In this document: piece after piece, positions 1 through 6,227 of the stretch
Layout of the letters: each line of letters starts with the position of its first letter
How positions within the stretch are numbered: the stretch's first letter is position 1
Notes under the pieces: generated by a model
The model's database searches: none
Told to the model about the DNA's origin: nothing
What the model saw: only the letters and a program-made list of their open reading frames with translations
DNA from: Alphaproteobacteria bacterium
GTDB lineage: Bacteria > Pseudomonadota > Alphaproteobacteria > Rhizobiales > Amorphaceae
Length of the DNA stretch: 33,629 bases
Assembly (NCBI GenBank): GCA_030431335.1
Contig: JAUIJH010000045.1
Coordinates: forward strand, 1-33,629
Direction: 5' to 3'
Translations under genes and position numbers: made by a program

Positions 1-31
1 AGCGTCCTCAGGTTGGCAATCGATGGGGGAA

Positions 32-106
32 TGGTGGGCGGTACTGGGATTGAACCAGTGACCTCTGCCGTGTCAAGGCAGCGCTCTCCCGCTGAGCTAA
101 CCGCCC
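32..106 (-). tRNA. tRNA-Val (GAC)
   Basis: The reverse strand folds as a complete cloverleaf. The acceptor stem is GGGCGGT paired with ACCGCCC, followed by discriminator A and an encoded CCA (positions 34-32). The D-arm contains TAGCTCAGCGGGAGAGC. The anticodon stem CTGCC/GGCAG holds the loop TTGACAC, giving anticodon GAC, which reads valine GUC/GUU codons. The T-arm carries GGTTCAATCCC. Length is 75 nt including CCA. Confidence 0.97.
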
Positions 107-128
107 GCCGATTGGTCAGCGAGCCGGT

Positions 129-157
129 GGTATAATGGGCTTCCGCGCAGGCCGCAA
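129..157 (-). promoter_or_regulatory. Probable promoter of tRNA-Val
   Basis: On the minus strand a -35-like TTGCGG (157-152) is separated by 17 bp from a -10-like TATACC (134-129). This lies about 23 bp upstream of the tRNA 5' end, in an otherwise empty 63-bp gap. Spacing and position fit a sigma-70 promoter; it is a motif match only. Confidence 0.5.
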
Positions 158-169
158 GCGTCCATCCGC

Positions 170-529
170 TCACGCGTACTCCAACATGCGCCCGACCTCG
201 CGCACCAGCTCGCGCAGGTGGAAGGGCTTGGACAGCACCTTCGCCCCGCGCGGCGTTCCCTCCTCGCCGTCGAGTGCCACCGCCGCAAAGCCGGTGATGA
301 ACATGACCGCGAGGTCCGGGTCGAGCCGCGTGGCGCGGCGCGCCAGCTCCACTCCGTTCATCTCCGGCATCACGATATCGGTGAGGAGCAGCGAAAACGG
401 CTCCTCGCGGATCCGGTCATATGCCGCCTGCCCGTCGCCCACGGCCACCACGTCGTAGCCGGCCCGCTGCAGGGCCCGCTCCAGGAAGCGGCGCATGTCG
501 CCGTCGTCTTCTGCCAAAAGTATACGCAC
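170..529 (-). CDS. cpdR: CpdR-type single-domain response regulator
   Basis: This 119-residue protein is a stand-alone receiver domain with no output domain. The acidic pocket is AEDD near residues 6-9, the phospho-acceptor Asp is D51 (LLLTDIVMP), followed by T79 (MFITGF) and K101 (LSKPF). The segments EEPFSLLLTDIVMPEMNG and VMFITGFAAVAL are what I recall of CpdR from Rhizobiales and Caulobacter. In that group unphosphorylated CpdR is a ClpXP adaptor controlling cell-cycle proteolysis. The start is a GTG at 529, which gives the family's usual N-terminus; the ribosome site is weak (GGGATAG). It is divergent from the N-formylglutamate amidohydrolase, a neighbour I associate with cpdR in Rhizobiales. 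Confidence 0.92.
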   Translation of the reverse strand: MRILLAEDDGDMRRFLERALQRAGYDVVAVGDGQAAYDRIREEPFSLLLTDIVMPEMNGVELARRATRLDPDLAVMFITGFAAVALDGEEGTPRGAKVLSKPFHLRELVREVGRMLEYA

Positions 530-633
530 AAACTATCCCGCGGCGGTTCCGCGTCCCCTACGTTCGACTGAGACAATGCCCCGCAGCCCGTAAAACCGCC
601 GTGTGGAACCTCGCTTAGGAGCCGCTTACCCTA

Positions 634-649
634 ATCGATCAAAATCGAT
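634..649. promoter_or_regulatory. Paired ATCGAT sites in the cpdR / amidohydrolase divergent region
   Basis: Two identical palindromic ATCGAT hexamers sit at 634-639 and 644-649, start-to-start 10 bp, about one helical turn. They lie in the intergenic region from which cpdR (minus) and the amidohydrolase (plus) diverge. Such helically phased repeats can be a regulator site, but no factor is recognised. Confidence 0.25.
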
Positions 650-713
650 ACGCATTGCGCGCGGCTGCACTAGAATGATGCAAGGAAAGGCCGCCCCGGA
701 GTTGAAGCTGCCC

Positions 714-1616
714 ATGCGCGTTGTCGAGGACTACAATCTGGTGCCGGCGTTCGAGCTCGTCCCCGCCAAGGGCCCGCGCACTCCCTTCGTCTTCAACGCC
801 CCCCATTCCGGCGACGTCTACACCCGCGATTTCATCGCCAGCACCAGGCTGGACCGGCAGACCATCCGCCGCTCGGAGGATACCTTCGTCGACGGGCTGT
901 TCGCGCGCGTCGGCGAATTGGGCGCGCCGCTGCTCAAGGCCAACTTCCCGCGCGCCTATGTCGACCTCAACCGCGCCGCCAACGAGCTCGACCCCGACAT
1001 GTTCAGCGGCCAGCTCGACATGCCCGTGGCGCTGGAGAGCCCGCGCGTGGCGGGCGGCCTCGGCGTCATCGCCCGCGTCGTCGGCGACCGGCAGGAGATC
1101 TACGAGAAACGCCTGCCCCCCGCCGAGGCGGCGCGCCGGCTCGAGCAGCTCTACCGCCCCTACCACCGCACGCTCACCGCGCTGATCCAGGAAACCGTCG
1201 ACGCCTTCGGGACCTGTGTCCTGGTCGACTGCCACTCGATGCCCTCCGGCGCCGTCAAGGCGGCCGGCGGCGGGGCGGACGGGCGCTGCGACATCATCCT
1301 GGGCGACCGGTTCGGAACCAGCTGCGCCAGCGCGCTGGCCGAAAGCTGCGCGCGGCACATGCGCCGGCACGGCCTGATCCCGGGCCTCAACCGCCCCTAT
1401 GCCGGCGGCTTCATCACCGAGCACTACGGCCGGCCGCCGATCGTCCATGCCCTGCAGATCGAGATCAACCGCGCCCTCTACATGGACGAGGCGCACTACC
1501 GCCCCAATGCCTCGTTCGGCCAGATGCAGGACACGCTCACCGCCGTCGCGGCCGCCCTCATCGACGACTTCAGCGCCCTTTGCCCGGGCGACCGCTGGCC
1601 CCTGGCCGCGGAATAA
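714..1616 (+). CDS. N-formylglutamate amidohydrolase family protein
   Basis: Predicted zinc-dependent hydrolase that would release formate from N-formyl-L-glutamate, the last step of one histidine-degradation route. Family landmarks are PFVFNAPHSG near the N-terminus, the conserved RRSED and NFPRAYVDLNR segments, LVDCHSMPSG, GDRFGTSCA, NRPYAGGFITEHYG and LQIEINRALYMDE. From the ATG at 714 it has 300 residues and about 26 before the PHSG motif, like relatives. In-frame ATGs at 675/678 and a GTG at 603 would only add unconserved sequence, and none has a clear ribosome site. No other hut genes are nearby, so a role in histidine catabolism is inferred from family only. Its stop codon overlaps the T-tract of an opposing small-RNA terminator. 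Confidence 0.9.
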   Translation: MRVVEDYNLVPAFELVPAKGPRTPFVFNAPHSGDVYTRDFIASTRLDRQTIRRSEDTFVDGLFARVGELGAPLLKANFPRAYVDLNRAANELDPDMFSGQLDMPVALESPRVAGGLGVIARVVGDRQEIYEKRLPPAEAARRLEQLYRPYHRTLTALIQETVDAFGTCVLVDCHSMPSGAVKAAGGGADGRCDIILGDRFGTSCASALAESCARHMRRHGLIPGLNRPYAGGFITEHYGRPPIVHALQIEINRALYMDEAHYRPNASFGQMQDTLTAVAAALIDDFSALCPGDRWPLAAE

Positions 1617-1700
1617 AAAAAAAGGCCGCTCCGAAGAGCGGCCTGAAGTCTAGGGAGGAAACGCCCAAGGAGGGCAGCGGCCCGACAACGTCGTGCCGCG
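1615..1700 (-). ncRNA. AbcR-like (alpha-r15 type) small regulatory RNA
   Basis: No protein gene lies between 1617 and 1900, but the minus strand shows a complete small-RNA gene. Stem-loop 1 (1699-1677) pairs GCGGC/GCCGC and CGAC/GTCG around a short loop. Stem-loop 2 (1675-1663) is GCCC-TCCTT-GGGC. A single-stranded linker carries TTCCTCCC (1660-1653). A perfect 9-bp terminator stem follows with nine T residues. Loop 2 and the linker both present CCUCC motifs complementary to Shine-Dalgarno sequences. This architecture is what I recall for the AbcR/alpha-r15 family of Rhizobiales, Hfq-dependent repressors of ABC-transporter and other mRNAs. The family name is from memory, not from a covariance-model search. 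The 5' end near 1700 is set by the predicted promoter. Confidence 0.65.
1623..1644 (-). terminator. Rho-independent terminator of the small RNA
   Basis: AGGCCGCTC and GAGCGGCCT form a perfect 9-bp GC-rich stem with a 4-base loop (TTCG on the minus strand), followed on that strand by nine consecutive T residues (1623-1615). On the plus strand there is no T-tract, so it is not a terminator for the amidohydrolase. The T-tract overlaps that gene's TAA stop at 1614-1616. Confidence 0.88.
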
Positions 1701-1706
1701 GTGCAA

Positions 1707-1735
1707 CATTTGAGGCTGCGGCGCACAATCGTCAA
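1707..1735 (-). promoter_or_regulatory. Candidate promoter of the small RNA
   Basis: TTGACG (1735-1730) is a strong -35 element. After exactly 17 bp comes CAAATG (1712-1707), a weak -10. Initiation seven bases downstream falls at about 1700, immediately before stem-loop 1. The weak -10 suggests activator-dependent transcription; this is inference. Confidence 0.45.
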
Positions 1736-1900
1736 GATGCCACTTTCTTCTACAGCCCACTTTTTTGCCGCTTTCGTATGCAGTCTCGGCAAATTAATCA
1801 GACAGTGTTTCAACATTCGCCATTTTTCGGAGTAAAATCAATGCGTTAGTTGGCTACCTTCCAAAATTTCCGCCTAACCTTTCTCCAGCCGAAAATGTGC

Positions 1901-2710
1901 ATGGCACCTATGCAAACGCAATTATCTGACCTCGATATCTCCCAGATCCTCGCCGACGAGGCAGAACGGGCCATCCTGCCGCACTTCCGCGCCCTGCCGG
2001 AGGTCGAGAACAAGGCCGCCACGGGGTTCGATCCGGTCACCGTCGCCGACCGCGCGGCCGAACGCGCCATCCGCGACCGCCTGGCCGCGCTCCTCCCGGC
2101 CGACGGGGTGCTGGGCGAGGAATATCCGCCGACCGAGGGCACCAGCGGGCGCACCTGGGTGCTCGACCCCATCGACGGCACCCGCGCCTTCATGGCGGGC
2201 CTGCCGACGTGGGGCGTCCTCATCGCCCTCGCCGAGGCGGGCGTGCCCACCGTCGGCATGATGGCGCAGCCCTTCGTCGGCGAGCGCTTCTATGCGGCCA
2301 AGGGCGCCGGCGCCTTCCATGCCTGGTCGCGCGGCACCGAGCCCATGCGCACGCGCCGCTGCGCCCGCCTCGCCGATGCCGTCGTCGCCTGCACCGCGCT
2401 CGACCATTTCGACCCGCGGATGCGCGAGACGCTGGACGCCCTGTCGCGGATCTGTCGCCTCGTGCGCTTCGGCACCGATTGCTACGGCTACGCCATGCTC
2501 GCCGCCGGCCATGTCGACATCGTGTTCGAAGCCGGCCTCAAGCCGTTCGACATCGCCCCCTTCGTCCCCATCGTGGAGGAAGCGGGCGGCGTCCTCGTCG
2601 ACCGGGCCGGCGCGCCCATTGCTCCCCACGTGATGGGCGCGTATTCCGGGGACGGCATCGCCGTCGGCGACCCCGCCCTGCTCGACGCCCTCATTGCCGA
2701 AATGCGCTGA
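1901..2710 (+). CDS. hisN: HisN-type phosphatase (inositol monophosphatase family)
   Basis: Member of the Mg2+-dependent inositol monophosphatase-like superfamily; in alphaproteobacteria this subgroup commonly serves as histidinol-phosphate phosphatase, the penultimate step of histidine synthesis. Visible metal-binding motifs are GEE (in VLGEEYPP), the hallmark DPIDGTRAF, and C-terminal FDIAPFVPIVEEAGG, which replaces the usual WDxAA. From ATG 1901 the protein has 269 residues, normal for the family; ATG 1910 is equally plausible and 1895 less so. None has a convincing ribosome site. An upstream TTG extension at 1850 would reach AT-rich intergenic sequence and is unlikely. The next gene starts 3 bp after the stop, suggesting co-transcription. 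Substrate is inferred from family. Confidence 0.83.
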   Translation: MAPMQTQLSDLDISQILADEAERAILPHFRALPEVENKAATGFDPVTVADRAAERAIRDRLAALLPADGVLGEEYPPTEGTSGRTWVLDPIDGTRAFMAGLPTWGVLIALAEAGVPTVGMMAQPFVGERFYAAKGAGAFHAWSRGTEPMRTRRCARLADAVVACTALDHFDPRMRETLDALSRICRLVRFGTDCYGYAMLAAGHVDIVFEAGLKPFDIAPFVPIVEEAGGVLVDRAGAPIAPHVMGAYSGDGIAVGDPALLDALIAEMR

Positions 2711-2713
2711 CGA

Positions 2714-3661
2714 ATGATCCCTGAGAAGCTTCCGGCGCCGGCATCCGCCAGCGTCATCGCCATCGTCTTCGGCCTCATCGGGATGATATTGTTCGCCGCC
2801 ACCCTGCCCGCCACCGTCCTGGCGCTGGAGGGGATGGGGCCGGTCTTCATCACCGCCGGGCGCGCGGTGCTGGCGGGCATCCTCGCCGGCTCGCTGCTCG
2901 CCCTCTTCCGCGTGCCGCGGCCGCGCGGGCGCGCCCTCGCCCAGACGGCGGTGATCGCGCTGTGCCTCGTCGTCGGCTTTCCGCTGTTCACCGGCCTCGC
3001 CATGCAGACGGTGGGCGCCGGGCACGGCGGCGTCGTCCTCGCCATCATGCCGCTGTCGACGGCGTGCTGGGCCGCCCTCGTCGGCGGCGAGCGGCCGGGC
3101 CTCGCCTTCTGGCTGCTGTCGCTGCTCGGCGCGCTCATCGTGCTCGTGTTCACCATGTCGCGCGCCGGCTGGCAGATCGCGCCGGGCGATGTCTTCCTGC
3201 TCGCCGCCGCCGCCAGCGCCGGGCTCGGCTACACCTACTCGGGCGTCCTGTCGCGCAGCCGGCCGGGCTGGACGGTCACCGCCTGGGCGCTCACCTACTC
3301 GCTGCCGTTCACCGGCGCGGTCGCGCTCTTCAGCCGGCCGGAGGTCTGGCCCGCATCGCCCTCCGTCTGGCTGTCGTTCGTCTATCTCGGCATCGTCTCG
3401 ATGTTCCTCGGCTTCCTGTTCTGGAACGCGGCGCTGGCGCGGGGCGGCATCGCCAAGGTGGGCCAGATCCAGCTCCTGCAGCCCTTCGCCACCATCGCCA
3501 TCGCCGCCCTCATCACCACCGAAAAGCTCGACCCGCTGGAGATCGTCTTCGCCGCGGCGGTGGTTTTCGTGGTCGCGATCGCACAGCGCCTGCGCGTCGG
3601 CCGCAAGGACGAGCCGGCCGCCGTAATCCCCGCCCGCGAGGCGCCCACCGCCGTCCGCTGA
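2714..3661 (+). CDS. EamA/DMT-superfamily inner-membrane permease
   Basis: This 315-residue protein is almost entirely hydrophobic, with about ten predicted membrane segments in two homologous EamA halves (roughly residues 15-145 and 160-290). The second half contains the typical VYLGIVSMFLGFLFWNAAL and QIQLLQPFATIAIAALIT stretches. Drug/metabolite transporters of this type usually export amino acids, metabolites or toxins; the substrate cannot be read from sequence. A short polar tail follows residue 293. It begins 3 bp after hisN and is probably translated from the same message. Its stop is only 7 bp from the convergent PAAR gene and no terminator is visible between them. Confidence 0.88.
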   Translation: MIPEKLPAPASASVIAIVFGLIGMILFAATLPATVLALEGMGPVFITAGRAVLAGILAGSLLALFRVPRPRGRALAQTAVIALCLVVGFPLFTGLAMQTVGAGHGGVVLAIMPLSTACWAALVGGERPGLAFWLLSLLGALIVLVFTMSRAGWQIAPGDVFLLAAAASAGLGYTYSGVLSRSRPGWTVTAWALTYSLPFTGAVALFSRPEVWPASPSVWLSFVYLGIVSMFLGFLFWNAALARGGIAKVGQIQLLQPFATIAIAALITTEKLDPLEIVFAAAVVFVVAIAQRLRVGRKDEPAAVIPAREAPTAVR

Positions 3662-3668
3662 TTTCCGC

Positions 3669-4163
3669 TCAGCCGACCAGCACCGACATCATGCCCATCA
3701 CGATCTTGTTGGGCGGCCCCACCGCCTCCACGATCGTGTCGCCCGAGCGGGCCAGCGGCAGGCCGTTGACCAGCACCGTCATGCTGCCGTCCACCACCAC
3801 GCCGGGGCCGTGCGGCGGCAGCGGCAGCGGCGTCGCGCAAAGGTGAATGTCGGACATGCCCGCCGCCCCGGTGATCATCGAGCCCATGGTGGCGGCCGCG
3901 GTGGTCTTGGCCAGCTCCTCGGCGGTCTTGGCGGCCGGCAGGCCCGGCGTGCCGGCTGCCGCCACCGTCGCCTTTTCGGCAACGTCGATGGCGGCGTCGC
4001 TCACCTCCTTCGCCGCCTGGATCGCGGCGGCGACGGCGGCCGGCACGCCGCGCCAGGCGGGCATATAGCCGATCAGCACATTGAACGAGCCCGGCCCGGG
4101 GCCCAGCACCGGCGGCAGCGGATGCAGCACCATGTCGGTCACACGAGCGGCTGGCTTGCCCAT
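3669..4163 (-). CDS. PAAR-type T6SS spike-tip protein with internal helical insertion
   Basis: Small cone protein that caps the VgrG trimer in type VI secretion. PAAR-like halves are visible at residues 1-36 (GKPAARVTD, then FNVLIGYMPAWRG) and about 100-164 (MSDIHLC, MTVLVNGLPLARSGDTI). Putative zinc ligands H14, H107, C109 and H118 reproduce the three-His-one-Cys set known for PAAR proteins. Between the halves lies an Ala-rich, probably helical insertion (about residues 38-98) absent from classical PAARs of roughly 100 residues. No C-terminal toxin is fused. A strong AGGAGG ribosome site sits 5 bases before the ATG. It is the last gene of the T6SS run, 14 bp after tssA. Confidence 0.85.
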   Translation of the reverse strand: MGKPAARVTDMVLHPLPPVLGPGPGSFNVLIGYMPAWRGVPAAVAAAIQAAKEVSDAAIDVAEKATVAAAGTPGLPAAKTAEELAKTTAAATMGSMITGAAGMSDIHLCATPLPLPPHGPGVVVDGSMTVLVNGLPLARSGDTIVEAVGPPNKIVMGMMSVLVG

Positions 4164-4177
4164 TATCGCCTCCTAAC

Positions 4178-5485
4178 TCACGTTTCCGGCAGCGCGATTT
4201 CGGCGAGCAGCGCGGCGAAATCCTTCGTCGTCAGTTCGCGCGCCTTGTCGAGCAGCAGCGGGATCGGGTTGGACGGCTCGGCCGCGCGGTACCACCGGCC
4301 CACCTCCGCCAACAGCCCCATCGCGCTCGCCCGGTCGGTCGCGGCGTAGTCCTGCGCGCTCGCGGTCTCCTCGCCCCGCTCCAGCTCGATCTCGCTGAAC
4401 TCCTCCGTCAGCTTTTCCAGCGGCAGCGGCAGGTTGCGCTTGGGGCCGAGCTGGATCGCGGTGTCGTACACCCGGTCCGGGGCGATCTGCTGCAGCACCT
4501 GCGGAAAAGTCAGCCCCACCAAATTCTCGGCCTTGCGCGTGAGCAGGAAGGCCGGGCTCGACGGCTCGTAGATCTCGAAATAGCGCGAGGCCGCGTGCAG
4601 TGCGGCGCGCGCGTCGGCGAGGCTCGCGATCGCCCCGGCCGGCTTTGCGGCAGCGGCGGCGGCGGCGGGCTCGGCGCCGGCCTCGCCCTCCGCCGCGTCC
4701 GCCTCCTGCGCCGCCTCGGCGTCTGCGGCCCCCGTGGCGCGGGACGGGTCGCGCTCGGCCACCGCGCCCTTCAAGAAGGCCGCCATCTTGTCCAGCATCG
4801 GCGCCAGGCGCTTGAAGGCGAGGCTGGGAGGGTCGTCGCAGTTCTGCGTCCACACCAGGGCGATGGCGGCCAGGTCCTGCGCCATCCCCGCCGCCAGGTC
4901 GCGCGCGCTCACCAGCGCCTCGATATCGCAGCGCTCCAGCAGGCGCGCGATATCGCCGGCATCGGGGTGGTTGTCGTCCTCGCGCGGCGTCACCGCCCCG
5001 GTGACGACGGCATGGTCGCGAAAGCACAGGTGCCCGTTGCGGTCGCTGATCAGCGGCGCATACTGCAGCGGCAGCACGAACGAGGCGAACTCGTCGAGCC
5101 GCTCCACCGTGACGCCGCGCAGGTTGTATCCGCTCGCCGTCGCGGTCGGGTGCACCGCCTCCCACTCGTCCTGCAGGTAGTGGCGCACCAGCCCCACCGC
5201 CCCGCGCGCGCCCGCCAGGCTGCCGCTGAGCGCCGCGAGCTTCGCCAGGGTCACGATCAGGCGCAGATCGCGCGAGCGGCGCAGCAGCGCCAGGCAGCGC
5301 GCCGTGAACCCGTCGACATCGGCATCGACGTTGCGGAAGCCGAAATAATAATCGTCCGCGCGGGAGGGGAAGAAGCCTTCCACGTCCGCCTCGAACTCGG
5401 CGAAGCCGGGGTCGTCGGCAAGGTCCGGTCCGAGACCGGCCTCCGGCGCCACGGGCTCCTTCAGCGCATCAAAGTCGATCTCCAT
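4178..5485 (-). CDS. tssA: T6SS protein TssA (ImpA family)
   Basis: A 435-residue TssA/ImpA-family protein, which in other T6SSs caps and coordinates growth of the sheath and tube. The N-terminal ImpA_N region includes DDYYFGFRNVDAD, VTLAKLAALSGSLAGARG and EWEAVHPTA (roughly residues 1-140). The middle is helical with an Ala/Glu-rich low-complexity stretch around residues 245-285. The C-terminus carries two copies of one repeat: YFEIYEPSSPAFLLTRKAEN and, near the end, WYRAAEPSNPIPLLLDKARE, each followed by an F-x-x-L-L/Q-x-I-A segment. It lies 73 bp after the OmpA-like gene. The ribosome site before ATG 5485 is weak (GGGGA). Confidence 0.92.
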   Translation of the reverse strand: MEIDFDALKEPVAPEAGLGPDLADDPGFAEFEADVEGFFPSRADDYYFGFRNVDADVDGFTARCLALLRRSRDLRLIVTLAKLAALSGSLAGARGAVGLVRHYLQDEWEAVHPTATASGYNLRGVTVERLDEFASFVLPLQYAPLISDRNGHLCFRDHAVVTGAVTPREDDNHPDAGDIARLLERCDIEALVSARDLAAGMAQDLAAIALVWTQNCDDPPSLAFKRLAPMLDKMAAFLKGAVAERDPSRATGAADAEAAQEADAAEGEAGAEPAAAAAAAKPAGAIASLADARAALHAASRYFEIYEPSSPAFLLTRKAENLVGLTFPQVLQQIAPDRVYDTAIQLGPKRNLPLPLEKLTEEFSEIELERGEETASAQDYAATDRASAMGLLAEVGRWYRAAEPSNPIPLLLDKARELTTKDFAALLAEIALPET

Positions 5486-5558
5486 GGCGATTCCCCGGCG
5501 CCGCCAGCGTGTGGCGCGCGCCTTCCTGCAACGACCGAGCGCGCGAGGTTTAGCGCGA

Positions 5559-6110
5559 TCAGAGCGTCTGGGCGAGCGTCGCCTCGACCCGGCGGTTGCC
5601 GCCGTCGAACGGGTTGTCCAGCGCCGGCTCGCTTTCGCCGTGGCCGGCCGGCGCCAGCCGGTCGACCGCCACGCCGCGCCCGACGAGGTAGTCCACCACC
5701 GCCGCCGCCCGCTGCTCCGACAGCCACTGGTTGGCCTGCTCGCTGCCGGTGGCGTCGGTGTGGCCGTCGATGTTGAAGCGTGCGGCCGACAGCGCGCCCG
5801 TCGCCGCCTCGGCGAACACGTCGAGTTGCGCCCGTGCGCTCGGCGTCAGCTCGGACGAGTTGAATTCGAACTGGACCCGAAGGTTGAAGGGGGTCGCGGC
5901 CACCGGCTCGGGCGCGCCGCACTCGGACGGCGTGCCGATGCAAAGCCGCCGCGCGGGGCCGAGGTCGGCCGGCGGCGAGAAATGCGCCACCACGTCGTTC
6001 ACCGTGTAGCCGTTGCGGTCTTCGGCCGCCGCGCACGCCACGGTCGCCAGCGTCAGCCCCGTGGCGATGACGATCCCCGTCGACAACGAATGAATGCGAT
6101 ACATAATCAC
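5559..6110 (-). CDS. Exported OmpA-like protein in T6SS cluster
   Basis: This 183-residue protein has an N-terminal signal peptide (hydrophobic core about residues 8-27, ending LATVACAAAED, probably cut after ACA or AAA). A linker with the Cys pair LCIGTPSEC follows, then a complete OmpA-type peptidoglycan-binding domain (about residues 75-180). Domain motifs are FEFNSSELTPSA, FNIDGHTDATGS, the LSEQRAAAVVDYLV helix and GHGESEPALDN with NRRVEA. It would anchor to the cell wall in the periplasm. The GTG at 6110 is preferred over ATG 6104 because GGAG lies 8 bases before it. Its placement between kinase and tssA suggests a T6SS accessory role, perhaps replacing a TagL-like or lipoprotein anchor; that is inference. 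Confidence 0.83.
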   Translation of the reverse strand: MIMYRIHSLSTGIVIATGLTLATVACAAAEDRNGYTVNDVVAHFSPPADLGPARRLCIGTPSECGAPEPVAATPFNLRVQFEFNSSELTPSARAQLDVFAEAATGALSAARFNIDGHTDATGSEQANQWLSEQRAAAVVDYLVGRGVAVDRLAPAGHGESEPALDNPFDGGNRRVEATLAQTL

Positions 6111-6227
6111 TTGCTGCGCTCCAGGTTGATGGGTTGGCGCCTAATCGTGCGCCGTCTTCCCGAATTGGCGGCCGCCGCAGGCCCCCGCAATGGCGTAAGC
6201 GCCAAAGTGTGACGCCGATTACGTCGC

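Noticed and set aside
1623..1644. Terminator of the N-formylglutamate amidohydrolase gene on the plus strand
   Set aside because: On the plus strand the hairpin is followed by GAAGTCTAGG, not a T-run. The T-tract exists only on the minus strand.
1850..1900. N-terminal extension of the HisN-type phosphatase from a TTG at 1850
   Set aside because: The extra residues are AT-rich intergenic sequence without homology, and ATGs at 1901/1910 give the normal family length.
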